This document shows positions 16,437 to 25,741 of a stretch of 33,331 nucleotides of DNA, piece by piece (position 1 is the stretch's first letter; each line of letters begins with the position of its first letter). The notes beneath the pieces are model-generated. The model did no database searches, was not told the origin of the DNA, and saw only the letters and a program-made list of their open reading frames with translations. This DNA comes from Bacteroidota bacterium (GTDB taxonomy: Bacteria; Bacteroidota; Ignavibacteria; Palsa-1295), in NCBI GenBank assembly GCA_030706385.1, contig JAUZOQ010000033.1:1-33331 (forward strand), written 5' to 3'. The position numbers and the translations under genes were made by a program.

Positions 16437-16468
16437 CAAGGCACGTCACGGACGTGCCTTGCGTTTTT
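16437..16468 (+). terminator. Intrinsic terminator after the TPR gene
   Basis: A perfect 11-bp stem CAAGGCACGTC/GACGTGCCTTG (16437-16447 and 16451-16461) with an ACG loop is followed by CG and five T residues. It lies 25 bases after the TPR stop codon and separates this gene from the Mla operon. Confidence 0.88.
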
Positions 16469-16488
16469 AAGCCTATAAAATACCGGCT

Positions 16489-17268
16489 ATGAATGTCTTA
16501 TCGCGATCGACCGTATTAAACTTCCTGGAAAAGATCGGAGGCTTGTCGCGCTTTTCCATGCGATTTTTCCGGACTGCTTTTCGTCGCCCCTTTGAAACAA
16601 AGGAGCTGGTTAAGCAAACCTATGAAGTCGGCGTTCGTTCGTTCGGACTCGTCGCCATCGTAGCGATCGTCATCGGTGCCGTACTCACGATGCAGAGCAG
16701 GCCGACGATGATGAAGTTCGGAGCCGAAGCCTTTATTCCGGCAATGGTCGCTGTTAGCGTGCTGCGCGAGCTTTCTCCAGTACTTATTTCAATTATCGTG
16801 GCAGGCCGCGTTGCAGCCGGCATTGGTGCCGAGCTTGGCTCGATGCGTGTTACCGAGCAGATCGACGCCATGGAAGTCGCCGCGCTCAGCCCGTTCAATT
16901 ACCTTGTCGTTACACGCGTTCTTGCCTGTATGATCGCCTTACCTCTACTCACCGTTTATGCGGATTTCCTGGCCCTTGTTGGTGCGTTCATTGTCCAAAA
17001 TATCGAAGCAGGAATGAGCGGAAGGCTCTTCTACAACAGCGTCATGAGCAGTGTCAATTTTGCGGACTTTGCTCCCGGAGTCGTAAAAACCATATTTTTC
17101 GGATTCATCGTAGGGATCGTCGGTTGTTTTGAAGGCTATAACTCCGAAGGTGGTACCGAAGGCGTCGGGCGCTCGGCAACCGATGCCGTCGTCGTCAGTT
17201 CGCTGCTGATCATCATCGCAGACGTGCTTGCAGTGAAATTGACTGTTTTCTTTTTCGATATTGCCTGA
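16489..17268 (+). CDS. mlaE: MlaE-family lipid transport permease
   Basis: This 259-residue inner-membrane permease belongs to the MlaE/YrbE family, which with MlaF and MCE proteins moves phospholipids or other lipids between membranes. It shows an N-terminal amphipathic stretch (SRFSMRFFRTAFRRPFE), several membrane helices, the ELSPVLISIIVAGRVAAGIGAELG core and the family's RVTEQIDAMEV motif, then PFNYLVVTRVLACMIALPLL and a late VGCFEGYNSEGGTEGVG block. The stop and the next gene's ATG overlap as TGATG. It starts 20 bases after a terminator, so the promoter must be very close or transcription reads through. Confidence 0.92.
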   Translation: MNVLSRSTVLNFLEKIGGLSRFSMRFFRTAFRRPFETKELVKQTYEVGVRSFGLVAIVAIVIGAVLTMQSRPTMMKFGAEAFIPAMVAVSVLRELSPVLISIIVAGRVAAGIGAELGSMRVTEQIDAMEVAALSPFNYLVVTRVLACMIALPLLTVYADFLALVGAFIVQNIEAGMSGRLFYNSVMSSVNFADFAPGVVKTIFFGFIVGIVGCFEGYNSEGGTEGVGRSATDAVVVSSLLIIIADVLAVKLTVFFFDIA

Positions 17269-18077
17269 TGCCGGAGAAAAAGGAAACTACAACTCATAAG
17301 ACTCTGATCGAAGTCGAACATATCTCAAAGTCGTTCGGCAGCAATCACGTGCTTAATGACATTTCTCTTACCATCGGCGAAGGAGAAACACTGACGGTCT
17401 TGGGAAAAAGCGGAGTAGGGAAGAGCGTACTGCTGAAGCTTATTGTAGGACTGATGCCGTTGGATTCCGGCATTGTACGATACGAGGGACGCTCCATCGC
17501 AGAGGCGACGGAGAAAGAGCTTAATGAGATCCGCAAGAATATCGGATTCCTCTTTCAGGGAGGAGCGCTGTTCGATTCGATGAGTGTAGGAGAGAATCTC
17601 AATATTATTTTACACAAACACACCGATCTTCCTCTTGAAGAACGGGAAACGCGGATCATCCGCGCTCTGGAATTGGTTGGGCTCAAGGATAAACTCGATG
17701 AAATGCCGTCAGCTCTATCGGGCGGACAGAAGAAAAGAGCAGGCTTGGCCCGGTCGATCGTGCTCAAACCAAAGCTCATCCTCTATGATGAGCCGACGAC
17801 AGGGCTTGACCCGATCACTGCCGGCTCCATCGCCGAGCTTATCCTGAGCTTGCAGACTGAATTACAGGTCGCCTCGATCGTTGTAACACATGATCTGCCG
17901 ACGGCCTTCACCGTCAGTGATCGAACAATCGTACTCGAAAGCGGGAAGAAAATCTATGACGGGCCTGTTGAGGGACTTGCTGAAGCAGGACACGATCATC
18001 TCGGTGAATTCCTCAAGGCTGCAAAACTCGATAGGTCGCGCCGAGAAGAGATCATCAAGAATGCGCACAAAATGTAA
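17268..18077 (+). CDS. mlaF: MlaF-family ABC transporter ATPase
   Basis: This 269-residue ABC ATPase pairs with the MlaE permease. Walker A is GKSGVGKS (about 46-53), the Q-loop Gln is near 97 (FLFQGGALFDS), the signature is LSGGQKK (about 150-156), Walker B is LILYDEP (about 170-176) with catalytic Glu175, and the switch His lies in VVTHDLPTAF. The GVGKSVLLK Walker A context and GGALFDSMSVGEN are typical of the MlaF/MKL branch. It overlaps mlaE by one base and is followed after 17 bases by the MCE protein gene, so the three form one operon. Confidence 0.93.
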   Translation: MPEKKETTTHKTLIEVEHISKSFGSNHVLNDISLTIGEGETLTVLGKSGVGKSVLLKLIVGLMPLDSGIVRYEGRSIAEATEKELNEIRKNIGFLFQGGALFDSMSVGENLNIILHKHTDLPLEERETRIIRALELVGLKDKLDEMPSALSGGQKKRAGLARSIVLKPKLILYDEPTTGLDPITAGSIAELILSLQTELQVASIVVTHDLPTAFTVSDRTIVLESGKKIYDGPVEGLAEAGHDHLGEFLKAAKLDRSRREEIIKNAHKM

Positions 18078-18094
18078 ATAAAACCTTTAATTGC

Positions 18095-19108
18095 ATGAAA
18101 ATAGCAAAGATACCAGCTTCTCGAACTGGACTTTTCGTCATCATTTGCTTTAGCCTTCTGGTTATTGCGTTGTTTCTTATTGGTGATAAGCAGAAGCTAT
18201 TCAGCAACACATCGAAGTATTATGTCAAGTTTCGTGAAGTCAGTGGGTTAAAGCAGGGAGCGCAAGTTCAAATAACCGGAATCAACGTAGGCAGTGTAAG
18301 CAAGATCGAATTGCCAAGAAAATCCGGAGATTCTGTGCTACTAACGATTCAAGTGGTGAAAGAGGCTCAGAACCTTATCCATATGGATTCGAAAGCCTCG
18401 GTAACGACGGAGGGATTAGTTGGGAATAAGACAATTTCGATCACCGTTGGAACGGATGACAGCCCGCTCAAACCGATTGGCGGATTGATCATCGGAGAGT
18501 CCCAGCGCGACCTGATGGGCGTTGTGGATTCGGCCGTTGCAGCACTGGACGCCGTAAAGGACCTGACGGTACAGGCGACCGGCATCGTTACCGATATGCG
18601 CTCAGGAAAAGGCTCGATCGGCAAGTTACTCAATGACGAAGGCCTCTATAACGACATCAGGGCAATCGTAAGTAATACGGATAAGAGCCTGGCAACCATT
18701 ACGCGGACAGCGAATACCGTCGGAGTCTCTGTGGATTCGGCATTGGCGAATATCTCGGCAACATCATCGGAGTTCAAGCAGTTGGCAAAATCGATCAATA
18801 GCGGCAAGGGCAGTGTCGGCAAGCTGCTCAATGATACGGATCTCTATGTGAAGCTTGTTGGCATGACAGGCTCGATCAATAGCACCATAGCCGAGCTGCA
18901 CGATGCCATGATGAAGATCTCAGCGGCTTCCGGAAATGCCGTAGAAGTGACTGAGGCATTCAAGCACAATTTTCTTGTTAAAGGATATTTTGAAGACCGT
19001 GGATATTGGGATGCTGCAGCATTCGAAAAGAACATTCAAACCAGGATCGACTCGCTACAGCAGATCGAATCGCGGATCAACCTAAAGCTCAAACAGATCC
19101 AGAAATAG
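18095..19108 (+). CDS. mlaD: MCE/MlaD-family lipid-transport protein
   Basis: This 337-residue protein has one N-terminal membrane helix (about 12-30) and an MCE domain at about 38-115 (YYVKFREVSGLKQGAQVQITG, VGSVSKIEL, SKASVTTEGLVGNKTISIT). The C-terminal half is longer than in Escherichia coli MlaD. It is alpha-helical and carries a repeated segment, GKGSIGKLLNDEGLYNDI near residue 170 and GKGSVGKLLNDTDLYVKL near 232. This suggests a long helical tube or coiled coil reaching into the periplasm. No MlaB, MlaC or MlaA gene follows, so the system is reduced or completed elsewhere. A convergent gene lies 65 bases downstream. Confidence 0.9.
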   Translation: MKIAKIPASRTGLFVIICFSLLVIALFLIGDKQKLFSNTSKYYVKFREVSGLKQGAQVQITGINVGSVSKIELPRKSGDSVLLTIQVVKEAQNLIHMDSKASVTTEGLVGNKTISITVGTDDSPLKPIGGLIIGESQRDLMGVVDSAVAALDAVKDLTVQATGIVTDMRSGKGSIGKLLNDEGLYNDIRAIVSNTDKSLATITRTANTVGVSVDSALANISATSSEFKQLAKSINSGKGSVGKLLNDTDLYVKLVGMTGSINSTIAELHDAMMKISAASGNAVEVTEAFKHNFLVKGYFEDRGYWDAAAFEKNIQTRIDSLQQIESRINLKLKQIQK

Positions 19109-19124
19109 CCTTCCAGAGCCCGTA

Positions 19125-19148
19125 GTATCTATCTCTGTCAATAGATAC
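19125..19148. terminator. Possible weak hairpin between convergent genes
   Basis: GTATCTAT and ATAGATAC form a perfect 8-bp stem with an 8-base loop. It lies between the ends of two convergent genes. There is no T tract on either side, so termination here is only suggested. Confidence 0.3.
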
Positions 19149-19173
19149 ATTATGTAAAGTCGCGAATGAGCCT

Positions 19174-19656
19174 TTACTCTCTTCCCTTGAATCGCAGCAT
19201 CGGCGCATTTTTTTCTACTGACGATCCTGCTTCTACTAACACTTCTGCGACGATTCCAGAGAATCCTGCTAAGATCGAATTCTCCATTTTCATTGCTTCC
19301 AGGAGAATTACTTGAGTGTGCTTTTCGACAATATCGCCGGCTTGGACTGTGATAGCTCTGACCATTCCCGGCATCGGAGCCTTCAGGGTTTTTGAGTTGC
19401 CGCCTTTGCCTGAACCGCTCTCCTTGCCTACCCCTGAAAACCTTTCCCTAATGATACGGTCCCGTTCGCTTTCGACCTTGACTTCGATACCATCAAGCGC
19501 ATTTCCGTCGCTCAGAAGTCCGCCGGATGTCACGAAGATCTCGACGAGACCGTTCTTGCCGCGTACCAGGAAATGCGTCGGGCTTTCCTCGATAACCTCT
19601 GGCATGGAGTCCAGGACTACCGTCTTACCATTGATCTCCCCTCGGATTTGCTTCAC
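19174..19656 (-). CDS. Biotin/lipoyl carrier protein
   Basis: This 160-residue protein has a C-terminal biotinyl domain from about residue 90 (LKAPMPGMVRAITVQAGDIV, then EAMKMEN with the biotinylated Lys123, and a closing VLVEAGSSVEKNAPML). A Gly/Ser/Lys linker (about 74-90) joins it to an N-terminal domain that I do not recognise beyond general resemblance to carboxylase carrier subunits. It would carry carboxybiotin for an acyl-CoA carboxylase or a decarboxylase pump, but no carboxylase gene is adjacent. The start is a GTG, three bases after the upstream stop codon, so the two genes are probably co-transcribed. The ribosome binding site is weak. Confidence 0.88.
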   Translation of the reverse strand: MKQIRGEINGKTVVLDSMPEVIEESPTHFLVRGKNGLVEIFVTSGGLLSDGNALDGIEVKVESERDRIIRERFSGVGKESGSGKGGNSKTLKAPMPGMVRAITVQAGDIVEKHTQVILLEAMKMENSILAGFSGIVAEVLVEAGSSVEKNAPMLRFKGRE

Positions 19657-19659
19657 TTG

Positions 19660-20913
19660 TTAGAAAAAGACGTGCGTTTGAACAAGAAAGGTATTTTCGG
19701 TGAAATCATCAAGAGCTGTCGAGCCTTGCGTCGTCGCGCTCGATGAATTTGCTATCCGGAATTCGGGGCGGATCTCCAAGAACCGTATCGGAAACCACTG
19801 CGCGCCGATCATGATCCGACCCTTTACTTTTGTATCGGTTATTCCTGCCGGGTTCTCGTCAGAAAAAGTCTCGTACCGAAGAATGCCGTCAAGCCCTTTC
19901 GTGATCCGGATGGATCCTTCAAGACAAAGGGCATTCGCTTTGGCGACGACAGCGGCATTATCTAAAACAACATTTTCACCAAAATCATATTCGCCCAGGA
20001 TAGAGACAGGCCCTACTCGAAGCCCGACGTGCGCAGCATTGAGGGCTAGATTGACGGCCTGCCCACCGATAGAATTATGCATATATCTGGAAAATCCAAT
20101 TTCTCCGGCAAGCATATCTTCAATAAATTCACCGGCAGCATTTATCCGAACACAAATGGCCTTATTAGGATCGGTGCTGAATGTTGCACGAGGTGAAGTC
20201 TCCGAGCCATTGAACATTCCGGCAGTGATTCCGATATGATCGAAGAACAATGCTCCGATCTCTGCGCCGACATCGCGATAACCAGGCGACCAGAAGAATC
20301 CGGCCGGGGCAAATCCGGAAAGGCTGGCTGTCCCCCCTTTTACATAGACCGTATGGTCATCGAAGCGAACACCGAAGGCAGGAAGGAATGAGCCGACTTT
20401 TATGTAGGCATTCGTCACGGCATCTGAGGATTTGAGGAGCTCACCAGAGGAATGAACAAAATGCAAGATGGCCCAACCTTCGCTCGGTGTCAGACCTAAT
20501 GGATCGTACCGGAAGAAGCCGTGCAAGGTATTGGTGGCTTTAACATCAAGTTCGAATGCGAGACTCATTGCATGAAAAGATGTCACGCTCAGAGTTGTGT
20601 CTGCTTTGTTCTGGCCAAGCGGGCCTTTCTGGGCGAAGTACAAAAGCTGGCTACGGAAGTCGCCGCCCAATCTGAGACCTTCGGAAATATCTCCGGTATA
20701 CTTAATATTCTCGCCGCGTTTCCACATCGGAAGGTCGTTGATCGCATACGATACGCCTCCCGGTCCGCGAAGCTGGCCGCCGGTAGGATTGACGTGGCAT
20801 CCAAGGCAATTGGCTTCCCCTCTCATCAAAGCAAATCGTGGCAACGCGAAGGCTTGGGACACTGATACAATTAGGACAAGTACAGTAGAAAAGTAGATCG
20901 ATAGCTGTTTCAT
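19660..20913 (-). CDS. Exported haem-motif beta-barrel protein
   Basis: This 417-residue protein has a signal peptide of about 23 residues ending SQAFA. One c-type haem motif follows at once: Cys36-x-x-Cys39-His40 within RGEANCLGCHVNPTGG. The rest is rich in alternating hydrophobic/polar beta strands (for example GRIMIGAQWFPIRFLEIRPEF) and ends in NTFLVQTHVFF, a C-terminal aromatic residue typical of outer-membrane barrels. The overall plan, one N-terminal haem followed by a porin-like barrel, recalls Cyc2-type cytochrome-porins, although I cannot show homology. It may pass electrons across the outer membrane or belong to an uncharacterised PxFA...CxxCHVNPTGG-type family. It lies 47 bases after ribF with its own possible -7 box and is followed after 3 bases by the biotin carrier gene. 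Confidence 0.8.
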   Translation of the reverse strand: MKQLSIYFSTVLVLIVSVSQAFALPRFALMRGEANCLGCHVNPTGGQLRGPGGVSYAINDLPMWKRGENIKYTGDISEGLRLGGDFRSQLLYFAQKGPLGQNKADTTLSVTSFHAMSLAFELDVKATNTLHGFFRYDPLGLTPSEGWAILHFVHSSGELLKSSDAVTNAYIKVGSFLPAFGVRFDDHTVYVKGGTASLSGFAPAGFFWSPGYRDVGAEIGALFFDHIGITAGMFNGSETSPRATFSTDPNKAICVRINAAGEFIEDMLAGEIGFSRYMHNSIGGQAVNLALNAAHVGLRVGPVSILGEYDFGENVVLDNAAVVAKANALCLEGSIRITKGLDGILRYETFSDENPAGITDTKVKGRIMIGAQWFPIRFLEIRPEFRIANSSSATTQGSTALDDFTENTFLVQTHVFF

Positions 20914-20942
20914 ATGACTGCGTTATAGTGAATGAACTCAGG

Positions 20943-20950
20943 CAAATATA
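20943..20950 (-). promoter_or_regulatory. Candidate -7 box of the haem/beta-barrel gene
   Basis: TATATTTG on the reverse strand lies 30 bases upstream of the ATG, in the gap after ribF. It matches TAnnTTTG. The nearest upstream TTG is 24 bases away, slightly long, so only the -7 box is convincing. Confidence 0.4.
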
Positions 20951-20960
20951 CGGATGCTCG

Positions 20961-21893
20961 CTACTTAGTTGTTGCAACACGCACTTTTTTCACATCCTCT
21001 TCGATTTGAGTTTTTAGTTCTTCGAGTGTATCGAATGTCGCTTGAGGGCGGAGATAGGAATGAAATTCAAGTCGGAGTTTATTTTCGTAGAGGTTGCCCG
21101 CAAAATCCAGGAGAAAGGCTTCTACCTTCCGCGGGCCGTTCGCTTCAATTGTTGGTCGATTCCCAATGCTGATCGCTGCGAGATAATGCCGGCCATCGTG
21201 AGTTGCTCTACCTGAATACACGCCGTCACTTGGTATGAGTTTGCTTGCCGGCACGCTCAAGTTAGCCGTTGGGTATCCGAGAGCCGTTCCGATCTTGTCG
21301 CCGCCTTCTACGACTCCTGTTAATTCGTATGGCCTGCCGAGATACTCATTCGCAATGGCAAGCCTTCCTTCCAAAAGTGCATGTCGGATCTTCGTTGAAC
21401 TGATACTCACTCCATCAACGATCAGAGGCGGCACCGATTCAACCCGTATTCCCGATTCTGCTGCAAGAGCCTTCAAATGCTCTACATCCCCTTCCCTGTT
21501 CTTTCCAAATGCATGATTGAAACCAACGACCATAGCCTTTGTGCCGAGTTTCGCGAGCAAGATATTCCGAAAAAAATCGTTGTAGGGCATCTTCGAGAAG
21601 TCGAGCGAAAAACGGATGACAAGGGCTTCATCGATTCCGGCCTTCTCAAAGAGAGCCAAGCGTTCATCGATCGTCGTCAGAAGATTAACGCTGCTATTAT
21701 TCTTGCGGAGTACTTCCTGCGGATGCGGATCGAAGGTCAAGACAAGCGAGCGATTCATTCCAAGCTCTTGCTTTGTGCGAATCAGCCGGGCTAATATTTC
21801 GACATGCCCTCTGTGCATACCGTCATAGCTGCCCAGAGTCGTAACAGTCTTCGGATCGAACGAGGCATTTTCAAGCCCCCAGGTTACTTTCAA
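20961..21893 (-). CDS. ribF: Bifunctional riboflavin kinase/FAD synthetase
   Basis: This 310-residue enzyme phosphorylates riboflavin to FMN and adenylates FMN to FAD. The N-terminal nucleotidyltransferase half carries GSYDGMHRGH (about 21-30), the family's nucleotide-binding motif, plus SLVLTFDPHPQEVL and SISSTKIRHALLEG. The C-terminal riboflavin kinase half shows GTALGYPTANLSVP, GVYSGRA and SIGNRPTI, followed by VEAFLLDFAGNLY and RLEFHSYLRPQATFDTLEEL. The length is normal. It lies six bases after truB, in the usual place at the end of the rimP-nusA-infB-rbfA-truB cluster. FAD synthesis may be relevant to the GMC flavoenzyme in the window, but the genes are not linked. Confidence 0.95.
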   Translation of the reverse strand: MKVTWGLENASFDPKTVTTLGSYDGMHRGHVEILARLIRTKQELGMNRSLVLTFDPHPQEVLRKNNSSVNLLTTIDERLALFEKAGIDEALVIRFSLDFSKMPYNDFFRNILLAKLGTKAMVVGFNHAFGKNREGDVEHLKALAAESGIRVESVPPLIVDGVSISSTKIRHALLEGRLAIANEYLGRPYELTGVVEGGDKIGTALGYPTANLSVPASKLIPSDGVYSGRATHDGRHYLAAISIGNRPTIEANGPRKVEAFLLDFAGNLYENKLRLEFHSYLRPQATFDTLEELKTQIEEDVKKVRVATTK

Positions 21894-21899
21894 GATATT

Positions 21900-22661
21900 C
21901 TAGTTCGGTTGAATGAGTGATTCGATCTTATCTTCGGTCAGGGCGTCGGCAATATTCCAATCGCCGATCTTCTCCCTTCGAAGATTTGTCAAGACGGCGC
22001 CGGTTCCGAGCATTGTACCGATATCGGAGGCAAGACTACGGATGTAGGTACCCTTGGAACATTCGGCACGAAAACGTACGTACGGTATTTCGATTTCGAT
22101 ACCGACGATGGAATGGATCGTAATGTTTTTTTGCGCCATTTCGATTTCTCTGCCTTTTCGGGCATGCTTATACATCGGCTTTCCCCGAAGCTTCACGGCG
22201 CTAAAGATCGGCGGCCTCTGCAACTGATCGCCTACAAAATTACTTACTGCTGCAAGCACGAGTCCCGACGTGATCCCTTCAAGTCCGCCGGTGATCTTGA
22301 TCGGAGTCTCGAGATCGAAGCTCGGAGTCGTAATTCCCAGGCGCAGTTCACACCAGTAGGTTTTCCCAAGGCCCAACAACTGAGTCAGAGAGCGTGTTGC
22401 TTTACGCGTTGCGATGATGAGAAGCCCTGTCGCAAGAGGATCGAGCGTTCCACCGTGGCCGACTTTCACCCATTTATCACCGGAATATTTCGTGAGGATG
22501 TGACGAAACCTGTTCACCATGCTAAATGAGGTAACGCCGTACGGCTTATCCAAAAGAAGGAGTGCTCCTTGCTCGTCATTGAGCGCAGGCAGGATTGAGA
22601 GCGGATCTCGTTGGTAATCGGAGAGCGTAAGGATAGGCGGAGCGATCGGAGAATCAGGCAT
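21900..22661 (-). CDS. truB: tRNA pseudouridine-55 synthase
   Basis: This 253-residue enzyme makes pseudouridine 55 in the T-loop of tRNAs. Motif I is LLLDKPYGVTSF (about 35-46). The catalytic aspartate is Asp74 in GHGGTLDPLATGLL, and the later KGTYIRSLASDIG motif is present. The start overlaps the end of rbfA by 8 bases, indicating translational coupling. A 30-residue extension precedes the first motif. The C-terminus is short and appears to lack a PUA domain, as in shorter bacterial TruB forms. Confidence 0.95.
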   Translation of the reverse strand: MPDSPIAPPILTLSDYQRDPLSILPALNDEQGALLLLDKPYGVTSFSMVNRFRHILTKYSGDKWVKVGHGGTLDPLATGLLIIATRKATRSLTQLLGLGKTYWCELRLGITTPSFDLETPIKITGGLEGITSGLVLAAVSNFVGDQLQRPPIFSAVKLRGKPMYKHARKGREIEMAQKNITIHSIVGIEIEIPYVRFRAECSKGTYIRSLASDIGTMLGTGAVLTNLRREKIGDWNIADALTEDKIESLIQPN

Positions 22662-23010
22662 CGGGTTTTTCCTGCTCGTGGATCTTTTTGAACAACTCCT
22701 CTATCCGCGATACTTCCTCTTGCGTATCATCGAGATAGAAGAATAGCTCGGGAGTGTGACGAAGCCTCAGGGATCGTCCCATCGCCGACCGGATATGCGG
22801 AGCTTCGAGCTTGATCGCCTTTAAAACATCTTCATGCTGGCGCTTGCCGCCGATGAAGCTAAGATACACGCGGCAACTGCGAAGATCGGGCGACATGCGA
22901 ACCATCGTCACCGTAAGCAAGCCATCGCTGAAGTGCGAGAAGTCGCGCTGAAAAAGATTCGACAAGATCTTCTGGATCTCGCCGGCTACACGTTCGGTTC
23001 GAATCGACAT
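22654..23010 (-). CDS. rbfA: 30S ribosome-binding factor RbfA
   Basis: This 118-residue protein assists 30S subunit maturation by binding near the 5' helix of 16S rRNA. Family blocks include an early RTERVAGEIQKILSNLFQR, TVTMVRMSPDLRSCRVYLSF, and RSAMGRSLRLRHTPELFFYLDDT near the C-terminus. The length is normal for the family. It follows infB with only one base between stop and start and overlaps truB by 8 bases, so it is embedded in the translation operon. Confidence 0.95.
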   Translation of the reverse strand: MSIRTERVAGEIQKILSNLFQRDFSHFSDGLLTVTMVRMSPDLRSCRVYLSFIGGKRQHEDVLKAIKLEAPHIRSAMGRSLRLRHTPELFFYLDDTQEEVSRIEELFKKIHEQEKPDA

Positions 23011-23011
23011 A

Positions 23012-25741
23012 TTATCGTACGGGCAGAGGGATCTCCAGTTTACGTTTCACCTCAACCATCTTGAAGGCTTCGACGGTATCGCCAACCTTGATGTCGTTGA
23101 AATTCTCAAGTCCAATACCGCACTCGTAACCGGCATCGACTTCCCTGACGTCATCTTTGAAGCGCTTCAAAGAGGTCAGATTGCCCGAGAAAATTTCGAG
23201 GCCATCACGAATGACGCGCACTCTGTTATTACGGGTGATCTTCCCTTCCTGCACATAACAACCGGCAACGGTACCGATCTTCGGCACTTTGAAGATCTCG
23301 CGAACAATGACCGTACCCAAGACTTCCTCTTTTTCCTCCGGAGCAAGCAGGCCTTCGAGTGCAGCACGGACTTCATTGATACAGTCGTAGATGACACTAT
23401 AGAGTCGGATATCGACATGCTCGGCAGCGGCAATTCTGCGAGCATCAAGATTCGGACGAACATGGAAGCCAATAACGATGGCATTGCTGGCGGCAGCGAG
23501 ACGAACGTCGTTCTCTGAAATGGCTCCGACTGCTCTGTGCACGATCTCGACCTTTACTTCGCTTGTTGCCAAACGCTGTAATGAATCGGCAAGCGCTTCG
23601 ACCGATCCATCGACGTCGCCTTTAAGAATGATACGAAGATTCCGTACTTTTCCTTCTTTGATCTGCTCGCTGATATCGTCAAGGCTGATGACGGATTTCA
23701 TCTGCTTGAAGCTCTGCTCGCGTTTGAGCTGCTGACGAGTAAGCGAAATTTCTTTCGCTGCGCTATCGGATTCTACAACAATAAATTGATCTCCGGCTTG
23801 TGGAATGCCATCGAACCCAAGCAGCTGAACAGGACGTGACGGCGGAGCCTCTTCGAGGCGATTGCCGCGCTCATCGAACATTGCTCTGACTTTTCCGGAA
23901 TAAACACCTGCAATGAAAGGATCGCCCATGCGAAGCGTGCCTTTTTGTACGAGGACGGTTGCCTGAATGCCTCGCCCTTTATCCACTTCGGCTTCAACGA
24001 TAACGCCTCGTGCCGGACGGTCGGGATTTGCCTTAAGCTCGAGAATATCTGCTTCGAGAAGCACTCTCTCCAAAAGTTTATCGACATTCAAACCGGTGCG
24101 AGCTGAAATTTCCACTGCTCCGTATTTTCCGCCCCATTCTTCGACAAGAATATTCTTATCGGAAAGCTGCTGACGGATACGATCGGGATTCGCCTCAGGG
24201 CGATCGATCTTATTGAGCGCGATAACAATCGGAACATTGGCGGCCGTAGCATGAGAAATTGCTTCCCATGTCTGCGGCATGACGCTATCATCGGCTGCGA
24301 CAACGAGGATAACGATGTCGGTTACCTGCGCTCCGCGAGCACGCATGGCCGTGAAGGCTTCATGGCCAGGGGTATCTAGGAAACTGATCTGCCTGCCATT
24401 ATCGAGCGAAACTTCATAAGCGCCGATATGCTGGGTAATACCTCCGGATTCACCGGCAACAACGCGTGACTTACGGATATAATCGAGCAGCGACGTCTTG
24501 CCGTGATCGACGTGACCCATGATCGTTACGACGGGCGGGCGCGGCTTCAGAGTCTCAGGCTCATCAGGTGTATCTTCGAGAACGTCAGTTGTATACTCTT
24601 CCTGGAATTCGATCGTGTATCCGAATTCATCGGCAACAAGCTGAATCGTATCTTTCTCGAGTCGTTGATTGATCGAGACCATGAGTCCGAGTCCGATACA
24701 CTTCGAGATGATCTCGCCAACATCGACATGCATGAGATTTGCAAGTTCGTTAGCAGTCAGAAATTCCGTAGCCTGGATAACCTTACCCTGTGACTCTTGT
24801 TCGAGGATACGGCGCTCTTCAGTTTCGGCACGATCGCGGCGGCGCTGCTTACGCATTTTTGCACGTCCGGAAACAGCACTCGATTCATCGAGGCCGAACA
24901 GCGTGCGCTTTACCGCTTCCTGAACTTCTTTGGCATTGATCGTAGATTTCTCTCTTCCGCGTTTCTTCTTACCCGAACGATCTTCTTCTTCAAGAGCTTT
25001 TTTCGTCTTGACCTCAAACTCTTTGGGTTTTCCGTCAGTCTTACCGAGTTTTGGAGATTTCTTGAGATCGAGCCTTTGCATGGGCTCTTTCTTTTTCGGA
25101 TGCAGAGCTTCGAGATCGATCTTGCCTTTGATCTTCAGGCCCTGAACGGGAGATTGCTGTTCCGGCGCTCCGGTAACAAGAACGGTCGTGGTTTTCTTCT
25201 TGCGGCGCTTACGCTTGCTCTTTGCTTCTTCGCTTTCCTCGCCATGCTCTTCGCCAAGTTCAGTCGTTTCGGCAACACCTTCAGCCGGCTCGCCTTCGGC
25301 AACGATGGGCTGGGCTTCTGGGGCAGGGACTTCTTCTTCGGAAATTTCTTTTTCAGGCTGCAGTATGGGCTCGGCAGGAATTTCCTGCGGAGCTTTTACT
25401 TCTTTTTCCTGGATTGGGGCAGCGGGCTCCCCTTTTTTGGCTGTCTCTTTCTTCGGAGCTTTCGGAGGTTCTTCGACTGCGGCTTCGCCTTTGCTGATGG
25501 CTCGCTTCTCTTTGAATGCCGCTACTTTCTTCTGGCGCTTTTCTGTAACATCTCGGTCTTTTCCGAACTGCTTCATCACCAGTTCGAGAGCATCTTCGTC
25601 CACTTTGGACATAATGCTCTTAATGTTCGTATACCCTTTTTTCTGGAGAAACTCGATCAGTGTATCATGACTGATGTTGATCTCCGTTGCAAGGTTGCGA
25701 ACGGTAGTTTTTTTCGTCTTTTCTGTCGTGTCAGCCGCCAT
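23012..25741 (-). CDS. infB: Translation initiation factor IF-2
   Basis: This 909-residue GTPase places initiator tRNA on the 30S subunit and promotes subunit joining. It has an N-terminal IF2-N domain (about 14-62), a long low-complexity acidic/basic, Pro- and Lys-rich region (about 65-320), a second IF2-N-like module (about 325-375), and then the G domain with GHVDHGKT (409-416), DTPGH (456-460) and NKID (510-513). The beta-barrel domains and the IF2 C-terminal domains follow ([34 protein letters not shown]). The length is normal for a long bacterial IF-2. It lies 60 bases after nusA. The neighbouring YlxR and L7Ae-like genes found here in many bacteria are absent. Confidence 0.97.
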   Translation of the reverse strand: MAADTTEKTKKTTVRNLATEINISHDTLIEFLQKKGYTNIKSIMSKVDEDALELVMKQFGKDRDVTEKRQKKVAAFKEKRAISKGEAAVEEPPKAPKKETAKKGEPAAPIQEKEVKAPQEIPAEPILQPEKEISEEEVPAPEAQPIVAEGEPAEGVAETTELGEEHGEESEEAKSKRKRRKKKTTTVLVTGAPEQQSPVQGLKIKGKIDLEALHPKKKEPMQRLDLKKSPKLGKTDGKPKEFEVKTKKALEEEDRSGKKKRGREKSTINAKEVQEAVKRTLFGLDESSAVSGRAKMRKQRRRDRAETEERRILEQESQGKVIQATEFLTANELANLMHVDVGEIISKCIGLGLMVSINQRLEKDTIQLVADEFGYTIEFQEEYTTDVLEDTPDEPETLKPRPPVVTIMGHVDHGKTSLLDYIRKSRVVAGESGGITQHIGAYEVSLDNGRQISFLDTPGHEAFTAMRARGAQVTDIVILVVAADDSVMPQTWEAISHATAANVPIVIALNKIDRPEANPDRIRQQLSDKNILVEEWGGKYGAVEISARTGLNVDKLLERVLLEADILELKANPDRPARGVIVEAEVDKGRGIQATVLVQKGTLRMGDPFIAGVYSGKVRAMFDERGNRLEEAPPSRPVQLLGFDGIPQAGDQFIVVESDSAAKEISLTRQQLKREQSFKQMKSVISLDDISEQIKEGKVRNLRIILKGDVDGSVEALADSLQRLATSEVKVEIVHRAVGAISENDVRLAAASNAIVIGFHVRPNLDARRIAAAEHVDIRLYSVIYDCINEVRAALEGLLAPEEKEEVLGTVIVREIFKVPKIGTVAGCYVQEGKITRNNRVRVIRDGLEIFSGNLTSLKRFKDDVREVDAGYECGIGLENFNDIKVGDTVEAFKMVEVKRKLEIPLPVR

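Noticed and set aside
15740-16444. Reverse reading frame of 234 codons
   Set aside because: It is antisense to the TPR gene and crosses the terminator. It is a shadow of the regular TPR codon pattern.
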